Shown one piece after another: positions 1 through 8,637 of a DNA stretch of 64,000 nucleotides. The DNA is from Siphlonurus alternatus (lineage: Eukaryota; Arthropoda; Insecta; Ephemeroptera; Siphlonuridae): contig OX463784.1 in the NCBI GenBank assembly GCA_949825025.1, positions 3,688,885 to 3,752,884 on the forward strand, read 5' to 3'. Numbering within the stretch: position 1 is the first letter of the stretch; each line of letters opens with the position of its first letter. The notes below the pieces were generated by a model that did not search any database, was not told the DNA's origin, and saw nothing but the letters and a program-made list of their open reading frames with translations. Both the position numbers and the translations under genes were made by a program.

Positions 1-165
1 TAAAAGGGGCAAGGGTTCAAACCCAACCTCAACAAAACTTTTTATCAATACTTCCCGGGCTCTAAAAAATCTGAAAAAAATCAGAGTGGCATAACTTATA
101 CAGTAATAATGCAGTAATAATTTTGACGAGGTTGATACTCCATTCAAAATTAATATCTCTACTGA
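1..165. repeat. Fragment of palindromic MITE (GTGCAAAG family)
   Basis: The words GGGTTCAAACCCAACCTC, TTCCCGGGCTC and AAATCTGAAAAAAATCAGAG recur in the copies at 1945-2258, 4318-4547 and 21578-22180. The start lies outside the window. Bases 166-584 hold no gene or repeat I recognise. Confidence 0.45.
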
Positions 166-584
166 TTTAGAGAATCAAATCCAATAGCAAATTACTGACA
201 TTACTTGAAGTGCCCTCTCAAAACATAGTTGCTACAGGCCCTTGTAGGCTCCATGTTAAAATGTGTCGCCAACTTTTAGACAAGTTCTGTACACACTTCA
301 CAGATGTCACTAGTATCGCCACCTTCGTAGCAGCTGGCGTAGCAAATCAAATAATGAATTTACAAAGCCGAGCGGCCGCCGACTCCCCGTGGCGGGCAAA
401 ACACGTGGGGATTTTTTCTATTTTATGACACTAAAACACATTTTTTTATGCACTTAAGTGACATCTTCATTGCGTGTACAAAACTAAATTCTTAGCGACA
501 AACTCCCCATAAGCCCTAAAATTATATGTATTATATGGTTGCTATCAGTGAGTGACTGTCATTTATTTGTTTAATCTGATACAG

Positions 585-655
585 TATGTACTTGTTTGGT
601 GGAGGCTCCTGACTAACATTTTCTCTCCCTGCCGCCTCCCGGGACGTTCAGAGAG
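585..655 (+). CDS. Possible internal exon of an unrecognised gene
   Basis: A 71-base stretch lies between an acceptor-like site (ctgatacag, ending 584) and a strong donor (GTAAGT at 656). It is open throughout in the frame starting at 585 and encodes 23 residues plus two bases, with a hydrophobic/aromatic start (YVLVWWRLL) that could be the end of a membrane segment. Its phase matches a candidate terminal exon at 2355, so the two would join without a frame break. I do not recognise the product, and short open stretches arise by chance. The call rests on splice-site quality and phase agreement only. Confidence 0.25.
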
Positions 656-818
656 GTAAGTTGACTTTCCCTCTCCCTGTATGTGCTTCTACTGTTGGAG
701 TAGAAAGGGGTGTGGGGTTTAAAGGAAAAATGTTGATAGAGGCTTCAAGTCAGCTGATTCTACGTTGCTGGCCTATCCAAAATTGTGTAAAAAAAAATAC
801 TACTTTTTTTGGCATTAA

Positions 819-1084
819 GAGTAAGGTAACACACCCATTGTTAAAAAAAATCCCACACATGAAAGTTATGAAAAAAAATCAGTAGCTATCAGTAGCTAAA
901 ATATCAGGTATAAAAATTCAAGCTAGTTTTTTAGTTATGAATAATTTCATAACTATAACTATAATTTCATAAATTATAACTATAATTTAGTTATGTAGAG
1001 TAGAACATTTTTTTTTTTTTTTTTTTTTTTCATAATTTTCATGTGTGAGATTTTTTTTTAACATTGAGCGTGTTACCTTACTCT
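819..1084. mobile_element. TTAA-site MITE (GGGTAAGGTAACAC family)
   Basis: Inverted ends GAGTAAGGTAACACACCC and GTGTTACCTTACTC flank a palindromic body with poly-T. TTAA lies at the left end (815-818) and TTTAA at the right. Relatives are at 14611-15020, 32213-32523 and, broken, 37496-37642. TTAA targets with purine-rich 5' ends fit Kolobok better than piggyBac, whose ends begin CCY; this superfamily call is inference. Confidence 0.7.
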
Positions 1085-1388
1085 TTAAGATTTTTTTTAG
1101 AAGAAAATAAGTTCTTGATTCATTATCAAATGACCTCTAAATCATTAGCTTTAGCATTTACTGAGAAAAAAAATCAAATTTTTTAACATGGAGACTTATG
1201 GAGAAAATTTTCCCAATGGAAAACACTTGAAGCTTCCATACAATTTTGCGTCTTTGTTGCATTCTGGTCTCATTTTCATTGTGTACAGCAAGGCTTTATT
1301 GTTGTAGTTAAAATGTAGTTTTTTGTCAGTGCTAGCATAACTAACATTAATGCTTTTAAATTTGACAAATTTATTTGTACATATCTTC

Positions 1389-1556
1389 CAGGCGCGGATT
1401 TAGGGGGGGTGCTGGGGGGCTGCAGCCCCCCCCCCCCTCCCGAAATTTTGAATTTAACATGGGCAATATAGGCATTTTACCCCCACTCCAATTTTTTTTT
1501 AACATTGACCTTATGGAGGCAGCCCCTCCCGAATTTTTTTTCTGGATCCGCGCCTG
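1389..1556. mobile_element. hAT-type MITE with perfect 8-bp target duplication
   Basis: Ends CAGGCGCGGATTTAG and CTGGATCCGCGCCTG are inverted copies. The flanks are identical 8-mers ATATCTTC (1381-1388 and 1557-1564). The CAG start, the 8-bp duplication and the C/G-run interior are typical of small non-autonomous hAT elements. Confidence 0.85.
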
Positions 1557-1622
1557 ATATCTTCAGTTGCATGGAACGTTTTTATTTTTTAATGCAATTC
1601 AGTAAAGTATTGTAAGGATGTA

Positions 1623-1792
1623 CAGTAAAAACTTGTAATCACACAACTTGTTGTTAGGTAAAACTTGATTTTGAGTAAAGGATATCACGGTCCCGTAAAA
1701 ATAATAAACATTGCAGGTATAGGAAAAACTTGATATAAGGTAAACCTAATTTCCTGGGTCCCTAGACTTTACGTAATAACAAGTTTTTACTG
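1623..1792. mobile_element. Pogo/Tc1-mariner-like MITE
   Basis: Inverted ends CAGTAAAAACTTG and CAAGTTTTTACTG are each flanked by TA. A second copy lies in the opposite orientation at 35392-35584. The CAGT start plus TA target fits Tc1/mariner-pogo. Confidence 0.75.
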
Positions 1793-1944
1793 TAATATCT
1801 AAAATTAAATGCACTTCTCTAGAAGCAAGTTTTCTTACATGATTCTTAGCATGCATTTTATAACAATTACACCATTCTTCTTCAAATAAAAATAACAACA
1901 ATTTTTTCCTCCTAATGTATCTGATATCTCAACCTATGGAGTAT

Positions 1945-2258
1945 CGACTACAATCGACCTCAATTTTTTTTCATTGCAGAAATGAATAGAGTATGCAAAG
2001 TTATCCTACCATGATTTTTTTTCAGATTTTTACACCCGGGGAACTAATTTTAAAAAATTGTTGAAAGTCTTTTTTGTGGTGTCACGCAGCGTCTCTCTTT
2101 AAAAAAAGGAGAGAACTTGCCGCCTCGTGACATCACAAAAAGGATTTTCAATGTTTTTTTTAAAAAATAGTTCCCGGGCTCAAAAAATTATAAAAAAAAA
2201 GACAAAAATCTAAAAAAAAAAATTGATTGCATAATTTAGTGCTCTATTCATTTCTGTA
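1945..2258. mobile_element. GTGCAAAG-family palindromic MITE
   Basis: A palindrome with ends around CATTGCAGAAATGAATAGAG and CTCTATTCATTTCTG. Inner arms carry AAAAATTGTTGAAAGTC and its complement, and the centre is GC-richer (CGCCTCGTGACATCAC). Other copies: 1-165, 4318-4547, 21578-22180, 27905-28240, 28845-29085 and 34590-34880. Confidence 0.65.
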
Positions 2259-2354
2259 CTGTATTGAAATTTTCTTGCAGGTTGTTCATTGAGGAAATTT
2301 TTTTAACTGACTGCCCTCAAGTGTGTTCCAAAGTGACGTCCAATTTTGTTTCAG

Positions 2355-2391
2355 GACTCCGACTGAAGTGAACGAGGAGACATCGGTATGA
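2355..2391 (+). CDS. Possible terminal exon, partner of 585-655
   Basis: It follows a good acceptor (ttttgtttcag, ending 2354). Joined to the donor at 655 it completes an Arg codon, continues TPTEVNEETSV and stops at TGA (2389-2391). An acidic hydrophilic tail is plausible for a C-terminus. The following 200 bases have no open frame and would be 3' UTR. No homologue is recognised, and the pairing across a 1.7-kb intron is inferred from phase alone. Confidence 0.25.
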
Positions 2392-2481
2392 CAAAGACTG
2401 GAAAGTGTTCTCCGTTGTGACCAGCCCCTCCAGTTTAGTTGGAGACTCTGAAGACGGAGGCGTCAGTTGTGTACATATGTT

Positions 2482-2592
2482 GTGTACATTCCAGTTGGGA
2501 CAAGTTTAAATGTGTTTAGATCGTGAACATTCCAGTTGAAACAAGTTTAAATGTGTTTAGAGTGTGTACATTCCAGTTAGAACAAATTGAGA
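2482..2592. repeat. Tandem repeat, 41-bp unit, about 2.7 copies
   Basis: The phrase GTGTACATTCCAGTT, followed by ACAAGTTTAAATGTG, starts at 2482, 2523 and 2564, giving a 41-bp period. A second short tandem (about 24-bp period, CATTTAGTAAGATTTGTG) lies at about 2883-2945. Confidence 0.7.
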
Positions 2593-2599
2593 CCTGTGT

Positions 2600-2860
2600 A
2601 GTCTTGTGCTCGTTGTTAGTAAACAAAATATTGTTGATAATGTTTATCTGGTGAAGCAAAAAACATGGGTTGGTTGTTGTTAACTTAAAATGGAAAACGA
2701 CCGTTAATATTAAAAGTCAAGTAGCGCCAACAATGCCATTACGTTCTCTGCTCTGGTGGTGAAATCAGACACTGAATCGTCCCATGTTTAACAATGAAAA
2801 AGGCTTCATGCGACAGACATTATAAACAATGGTTTGTTACAACCATTGCGAGTAGAAGAT
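2600..2860. mobile_element. hAT-type MITE, diverged copy of 14193-14475
   Basis: Roughly 250 bp similar to the element at 14193-14475, sharing CTCGTTGTTAGTAAACAAA, GCGCCAACAATGC, ATTACGTTCTCTGCTCTGGT and ACAACCATTGCGAGTAGAAG. The outer ends are worn and no clear 8-bp duplication remains. Bases 2870-4212 contain only AT-rich DNA with no gene I can support. Confidence 0.65.
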
Positions 2861-4212
2861 TTTGATGTACTGTGACCATACATTCCATTTAGTAAGATTT
2901 GTGTCATTCCATTTAGTAAGATTTGTGACATTCCACTTAGTAAGGTAGGATTTGTTTATTGTGACCAAAATCATTCCAGTTGTTAACAACAAATTGTACA
3001 AAGATGTCGGACACTTGGGGACATTGGGAATGTCAACTTTGCTCGTTGTTCTGGACATGCTGTTTTTGTCATCACAGTTGTCATTTTTTTTCTGTGACAT
3101 AATAGCTACACATTTCATATTTAGCTCTGTGACATCTCTTAAGTCACAATCTTAAAAGAATCATCCCGAAATATTTAAAAAATATTAATTATTAAAAATA
3201 ATAAATGAAATATTAAAAATATAAAATAATTATGAATTATCAACACTTAGCTATTCTTAACTATTAGTTTATTAACTTTCTAAATAGTTTCATTGATTTT
3301 TTTTATTATCAACTGACTTTTGAGTTTTCAAAGCTTGGAGAATATTACGGACTTTTACTATAGAGCTGATTTCTGTTTATGTCTACGTGAGGCGGGTGAG
3401 GGGTTTCCCTATACTAACACATTACGAAGGGGGCGCAGGAGGGAGGGAAAAGAGAAAGTTTTGGCAGGCCAGATTATACAGTGAGCATAGGCAAAATGAC
3501 GAGAAAAAATTATAAAAAATACTTTTAATGGTTTTTTGGCGGTGAGATTTTTTTATGAGTTTTGTCGTGCACTGTTAAAGTATTATTGAAGTATTTAAAT
3601 ATTTAAACTTGATTTATTTTATTAAGTTAAGTAAAAAATTATTGTACACTTTGTTTATATGCTAGTCCGTGCATTCTGGCCCTCCTCGCATGACGTCAGC
3701 GCAATCCCCTCTATAGATGAATGAAATTTTGTGTTAAGCAATTTGTGGTAAAGACTATAAACTGTAAATTCAAACTAAATTGAAGCTTGTACAGACAGAA
3801 ACAAAAAACTGCCACAAACGAGCAGGGTGAAGTTACATGCCCCAAGATGTAAGTTACGTACAATGAGATTAAAGTGATTATGTCGTAGTCTCTCTTGATA
3901 AACTTGTAAATATTTGTAAATAACAATTAGCTTGTGACGGCTTTATTTATTATTGCCAATTTTTTATTTAACAAAATATCAAAAATTGTGTACATAAATT
4001 TTATTAATGTGCTCATTTTTTTACTTAATTAATTTTATTTTGTAATGTATTTTATAAACTTTGTAAAATTTTCTGATAAAAGTTGTCTAACTTTTTTTTT
4101 ATAATTTTTATGAAATAAAGGAATCAATATGTGGGCCAAAAATAAGACAAATTTGTAAGATATTTGTAAGTGTGAAATATTATCTTAATTGTTGTCATTT
4201 TGACCATGACTG

Positions 4213-4975
4213 TACAATTGTCCCTCGCCCGCAATAATGAGTTATCTGCCTCCCATGATTATGAACAATGAGCTGTCTGCTTAACAGGTTAGCACAGTAA
4301 AGAACATAAAAATTTTTAATGCAAAAATGGATAGAGGGTGCAAAGTTATACCACTCTGATTTTTTTAGAACCCAAGAATTATTGCTAACAAATTTTGCCG
4401 AGGTCGGATTTGAACCTTCGCCCCTTTTAGGTCCTATCTTTCATTAAGAGAGGCGTCATTTTCTCTGTACTTTGAATAATTTCTTAAAATAGTTGTCAGG
4501 CTCTATAAAAAATCAGCATAATTTGCACCCTCCATCCATTTCTGCAATGGAGGCTTCAAGTGATGCGCTTTCGCTGCGCAACTGTTTGTCACTAAGGTCC
4601 ATCTTGCACTTGAAAATGAAGCAAAGTGTTTTTTTAACTTTTCTCGGTTATAAATCAAGTAAAAAATCTAAATCTTGAATTATCTACTTTATTTTTCAGT
4701 TTGGACCAAAGTTCTGTCAAGGAATTATCCCTGAAAAATCTTATTCTTGGTGAAAAAACGAATTCACGTTTTTTTTTACATAGGTTTGGTATAGCGGGTG
4801 GGATCACCGAAAAATCAGCTGACTTGAAGCCTCTATAAAAAATGAGTCATTATTTCATTATGAGCTGTAAATTCAGAATGCTCATTGTTACACTTACTGT
4901 ACTTGATGTAACAGACAGTACATTGTTGCACATATCATGGTAGACAGACAGCTCATTATTGCGGACATGGGACAG
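4213..4975. mobile_element. Inverted-repeat element (CCGCAATAATGAG ends), with nested MITE
   Basis: The left part (GTCCCTCGCCCGCAATAATG) and right part (CATTATTGCGGACATGGGAC) are inverted copies followed by a GAG(C/T)T(G/A)TCTG motif. A GTGCAAAG-family MITE sits inside at about 4318-4547. A degraded relative of the ends is seen near 15372-15486. Bases 4976-5284 show nothing recognisable. Confidence 0.5.
4318..4547. mobile_element. GTGCAAAG-family MITE nested in 4213-4975
   Basis: Ends GCAAAAATGGATAGAGGGTG and CACCCTCCATCCATTTCTGC are inverted copies. The interior holds the family phrase CCGAGGTCGGATTTGAACC. Confidence 0.65.
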
Positions 4976-5284
4976 TATATGGCCGCTAGTTCTTAAATCA
5001 TGTTTTAAAAATAAAATATATAACAACAAACTGCCATAGCCTGTAAAGTCCTTTTTGTAATTTTTTCACAAATATTCATAACAAAATATAATTGTGTCTG
5101 AAAAGTTTATATGTTAAAATTGAGCTGCTATTTATATTCCATAGAAGGTGCAGATACCAATTGATATTAAATCTACATTATTCATAACATGACATTTCTT
5201 ACGGGGTAAGCCAGCAGCATTATTACCTCAGTCGTTGATTTCCAAGAAAATTTTTCTCTGCTTCTTAGTAAGATGTTACTTTAT

Positions 5285-5939
5285 GGTAGAGATGACACCG
5301 ATCAGCTGTTCGACGTAGTCCCCTTTGATTAACCTTAGCAAATGGACAAAAATTCTGCAATTTTTTTGAGAGACAGATATTAGTACCTAAAAGCAATAAA
5401 ATATTCAAATTAAGGAAAATAAACCATTTAGGTTGTGATAATCTTATTAAAAGAAAAGCATAGGAATAACCAGCAAGGCCTTACCGATCAAAAGAGTCAC
5501 AGCAGGTGGAAATTCTTGCGGTCACAGAGGTTCACTCGAAAGGTTTTACATTTTTGAAACATTTTGCATCGTGGAGATGCTTCTTCAGTCACAAGAAGAA
5601 GTAGAATGACCTGCTGTGACTCTTTTGATCGGTAAAGCCTTGCTGGTTATTCCTATACTTTTCTTTTAATAAGATTAAAAGCAATAAAAAAAATTTAAAA
5701 ACAATTTAACAAGCCGATTTTTTTTAATTAAGTTTTTAGTTTGTATCTCCTTGAGAAAGCCCTATGCTGAAAAATAAAAAAATTAATTATAGAAAATCAG
5801 CTCATTTAATTGTTATGAAATTTTTTTTATGGCTTTTAGGCACTAAAATCTGTCTCTCAAAAAATGTCAGAATTTTTTTCAATTTTATAAGGTTAATAAA
5901 AGTGACTATGTTAAACAGCTGATCGGTGTTATCTCTACC
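5285..5939. mobile_element. TTAA-site MITE (GGTAGAGATAAC family) with nested insert
   Basis: Ends GGTAGAGATGACACCGATC and GATCGGTGTTATCTCTACC are inverted. TTAA at 5940-5943 is shared with the next element, so two members lie back to back on one target site. The left flank is worn (TTTAT). Confidence 0.75.
5428..5690. mobile_element. Palindromic MITE (GGAATAACCAGCAAGG ends)
   Basis: Long arms run from AGGAATAACCAGCAAGGCC to GGCCTTGCTGGTTATTCC-like DNA, including ACCGATCAAAAGAGTCACAG and its complement. It is nested in 5285-5939. A shorter relative lies at 23876-24040. Confidence 0.7.
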
Positions 5940-6537
5940 TTAAGGTAGAGATAACGTCGAACAGCTGTTCGACGTTATCCCCTTTGATTAACATGCAAAC
6001 CTTAGCAAATTGACAAAAATTCTGAAATTTTTTTGAGAGGCAGATATTAGTGCCTAAAAGCCATAGCAAAAGTTTCAAAAACATTTAACGAGCCAATTTT
6101 TTTAAATTAACTTTTAGTTTGGCTCTCCATGGGAAAGCCCTATGCTGAAAATTAAAAAAATTAATTAAAAAAAATCGGCTCGTTAAATCGTTTTGAAATT
6201 TTTTCTATGGCTTTTAGGCACTAATATCTGCCTCTCAAAAAAATTTCAGAATTTTTGTCAATTTGCTAAGGTTTACATGTTAATCAAAGGGCATTACGAT
6301 TGGATAGGTGGCAGCACCACCGCGTTTAACCTCATCTGTTGATAGCGCTTGTAATATTTTGCTACTTTTCTATATTATTTGACATTAATTGATATATATA
6401 AAGTGTTCAGTGAATATTTGAACGTTTTTTGCATATAAGTGAAATATTACAGTTGAGTGATCTGTAGTTCTGTACAGCAAAACATTGAATCGGAGTTTTT
6501 AGTGATCGGCTTGGTGAACGTTGAGAACAACAACATT

Positions 6538-8637
6538 ATGGCTGACACCAACACTCGTGTCACGTCTCAGTTTCTGCCAGGCTTTCAGCCAGAAATTCCT
6601 CCTTTTGTACAGCCGCAGTGGCCGCCACCTACGAGGAATTCATCGGATAATTATAATCATGGTAGCTATTTTGACAAAGACTTCCAAAATGTAAATAATT
6701 ATTATTGTGCTAATTCTTCAAATGACGTGTTGTCTAACCCTATTTACAAGTTAATTACACGTAATTTTAATGACTTACTTACTGATTTTAAAAAAGAAAT
6801 TACAACTGAAGTACATAGCATTCTAAATAAGAAAAATGAATTAACATTAGATGCAAGTACTCATGCACCTGTTGATTTAGATAACTTGGCAGTTCAAGCA
6901 GAACGACCTTGGACATATGTTGAGCGCCCAGGTCGCCGCCCACCTCCACACAGGGCCTCGTCGTCATTTACTCGACTGCCGCAACAGCCGCCGCAGCAGC
7001 AGCAATCAAACCAGCGGTTGTCACATCAGCCGCGCTACGAGCAGCACCGCCGCCCGTATAATGACGCGTCTTGCAGGCAGTATAGTCAACTCCCTGGTGG
7101 GCCGCGCGCCCAGCTCCATGGCAGGCCGCGCGCTCAGCACCCTGGCGAGCCGCGCTTCCAGCAGCCCCGCGAGAGCCCGTCGCGACCCCCGTACTCACCT
7201 TGGGGACCGCCCCTGCCTGTCTCAAACAAATTCTCGCCGCTGCTATATACCAACAGCGAGTCTTTTCCTAGTCTACAACCACCACGTCGTCAAAATATTG
7301 GTAATTTCAGCAGGAAAAATCACAAAAATTTCCGATTTGTGGAGAGAAAGGGTGACATTTTCACCTCACCCCCGGACACGTCGCTTGCTCATTGTGTCGA
7401 TGAGAAAATTACACAAAGGCGTGGGATTGCACCACAGTTCAAAAAGAAGTTTGGACAAACTCAATTTCTGAAAAGTCAACTAAAGACATCTGGTCAGGTG
7501 GCTATACTGCCATCAGGTGACAGATATGTGTTCTATTTAGTGACGAAAGCTACACCCAATAGTTATCCTGATCACTCCAATATTATTCTCTCTTTAAAGA
7601 ATTTAAGGAAGGCATGTGAAATATTGGGTATAAAAAAGTTGGCTATACCTCGTCTTGCCTGTGGTAGAGACGGTTTCAGCTGGTCTGTTATTAAACGAGA
7701 CATAATTTCAATATTTCATGATCTTGATATTGAAATTATCGCATATTATGCATGGAAAGAAAGGGAAAATGAAACATCAGTTAAAACTTTGTTTCATGAA
7801 TCAGCCAATTCTACACTAGCAACCGCTAACTCAGCTAGTGTCCCTCCCTCTTCCCACCCGGCGGCTCATGCTACCCCTAAAATCAGCCAGACCTCTACCT
7901 CGTTAGAGAGTACCCGTTCCCCAGCAGTCACGCCTAATACTGTGGGGGCGGAGGGGCCGCCGGCGCCAACCACAGCTAAGCAGCAGAAGCAGAAGGCCAC
8001 TACCCCGGCCAAGCTGGAGTCAGAGCTTGTGTTGGCGAACGACGGCGCCCCGCCCACACTTATCCCCGAGTGTCCGGCGGTGAACGACGGGACGTTGGTG
8101 GTGGGTTTCGAGCCTGGACCGAACATCGACAAACACCCGCTTGCCACTGAGACCGTGGAGGATTGTGTCTCAGTCCCTGCTGATGAGTCAGTCCTCACCC
8201 CCTCCCCAGAGGGGATGCATGCCACCAACATTAGTGAATCAGGTATAAGTGTAAATATCCAAAACTGCTCTCAGACCAAGAATTTTATTGATTTAAATAA
8301 ACTTACACCAAGAATCCAACAGTTAATTTATACTTGTATTGAAAACGAAGAGCAGTTACATAATGATTTGCTACTAAGTGACATGAAAGCTTTAAGGTCA
8401 AATTCAAACTTGTCAAGTATAACCTCTCAGCCATGTAGCTTACAGGATACTCCTACTCCACCAGAGTCTCAGCAAGTGGATGTAAAAATATCTACTTCTG
8501 TGGTTAGCCAAAGTCCTCAGGTACGGGACACTGAACTTCAACAAAATGATTCTCAGGCTGCAGAGGTAACAATGTCACCTAAAAAACTACGCTCACATTC
8601 CCTCTCCCAAAAACAGCCCCAAGGTAAAAAGTCCTAG
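6538..8637 (+). CDS. LINE ORF1 protein with TARG1-like macro domain
   Basis: The open frame begins at 6457, but the ATG at 6538 (A at -3, G at +4) is the better start; numbering here is from 6457. Residues 150-290 are Pro/Gln/Arg-rich and GC-rich, probably disordered. Residues about 293-433 form a complete macro domain of the TARG1/ALC1-like class: GDIFTSP near 299, SLAHCV, FKKKFG, YLVTK with Lys364, and CGRDGFSW with Asp405. In the human TARG1 family these Lys and Asp are catalytic for removing ADP-ribose from glutamate. Residues 440-640 are low-complexity Ser/Pro/Thr. I see no CCHC knuckles, RRM or esterase, which are the usual ORF1 parts. RNA binding presumably rests on the Arg-rich region. 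A role in reversing host ADP-ribosylation during integration is inference. ORF2 overlaps its last 22 codons in the +1 frame. Confidence 0.88.
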   Translation: MADTNTRVTSQFLPGFQPEIPPFVQPQWPPPTRNSSDNYNHGSYFDKDFQNVNNYYCANSSNDVLSNPIYKLITRNFNDLLTDFKKEITTEVHSILNKKNELTLDASTHAPVDLDNLAVQAERPWTYVERPGRRPPPHRASSSFTRLPQQPPQQQQSNQRLSHQPRYEQHRRPYNDASCRQYSQLPGGPRAQLHGRPRAQHPGEPRFQQPRESPSRPPYSPWGPPLPVSNKFSPLLYTNSESFPSLQPPRRQNIGNFSRKNHKNFRFVERKGDIFTSPPDTSLAHCVDEKITQRRGIAPQFKKKFGQTQFLKSQLKTSGQVAILPSGDRYVFYLVTKATPNSYPDHSNIILSLKNLRKACEILGIKKLAIPRLACGRDGFSWSVIKRDIISIFHDLDIEIIAYYAWKERENETSVKTLFHESANSTLATANSASVPPSSHPAAHATPKISQTSTSLESTRSPAVTPNTVGAEGPPAPTTAKQQKQKATTPAKLESELVLANDGAPPTLIPECPAVNDGTLVVGFEPGPNIDKHPLATETVEDCVSVPADESVLTPSPEGMHATNISESGISVNIQNCSQTKNFIDLNKLTPRIQQLIYTCIENEEQLHNDLLLSDMKALRSNSNLSSITSQPCSLQDTPTPPESQQVDVKISTSVVSQSPQVRDTELQQNDSQAAEVTMSPKKLRSHSLSQKQPQGKKS

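Noticed and set aside
6393..6410. TATA box (TATATATAAAG) as the LINE promoter
   Set aside because: It lies about 95 bp inside the LINE start. LINEs need an internal promoter that starts transcription at their first base, so a TATA here would lose the 5' end. AT-rich chance is likely.
6917..7471. 184-residue frame overlapping ORF1, and opposite-strand frames at 6968-7225 and 7866-8231
   Set aside because: They exist because this part of ORF1 is GC-rich and stop-poor. They have no start context or domain, and the macro-domain frame explains the coding signal.
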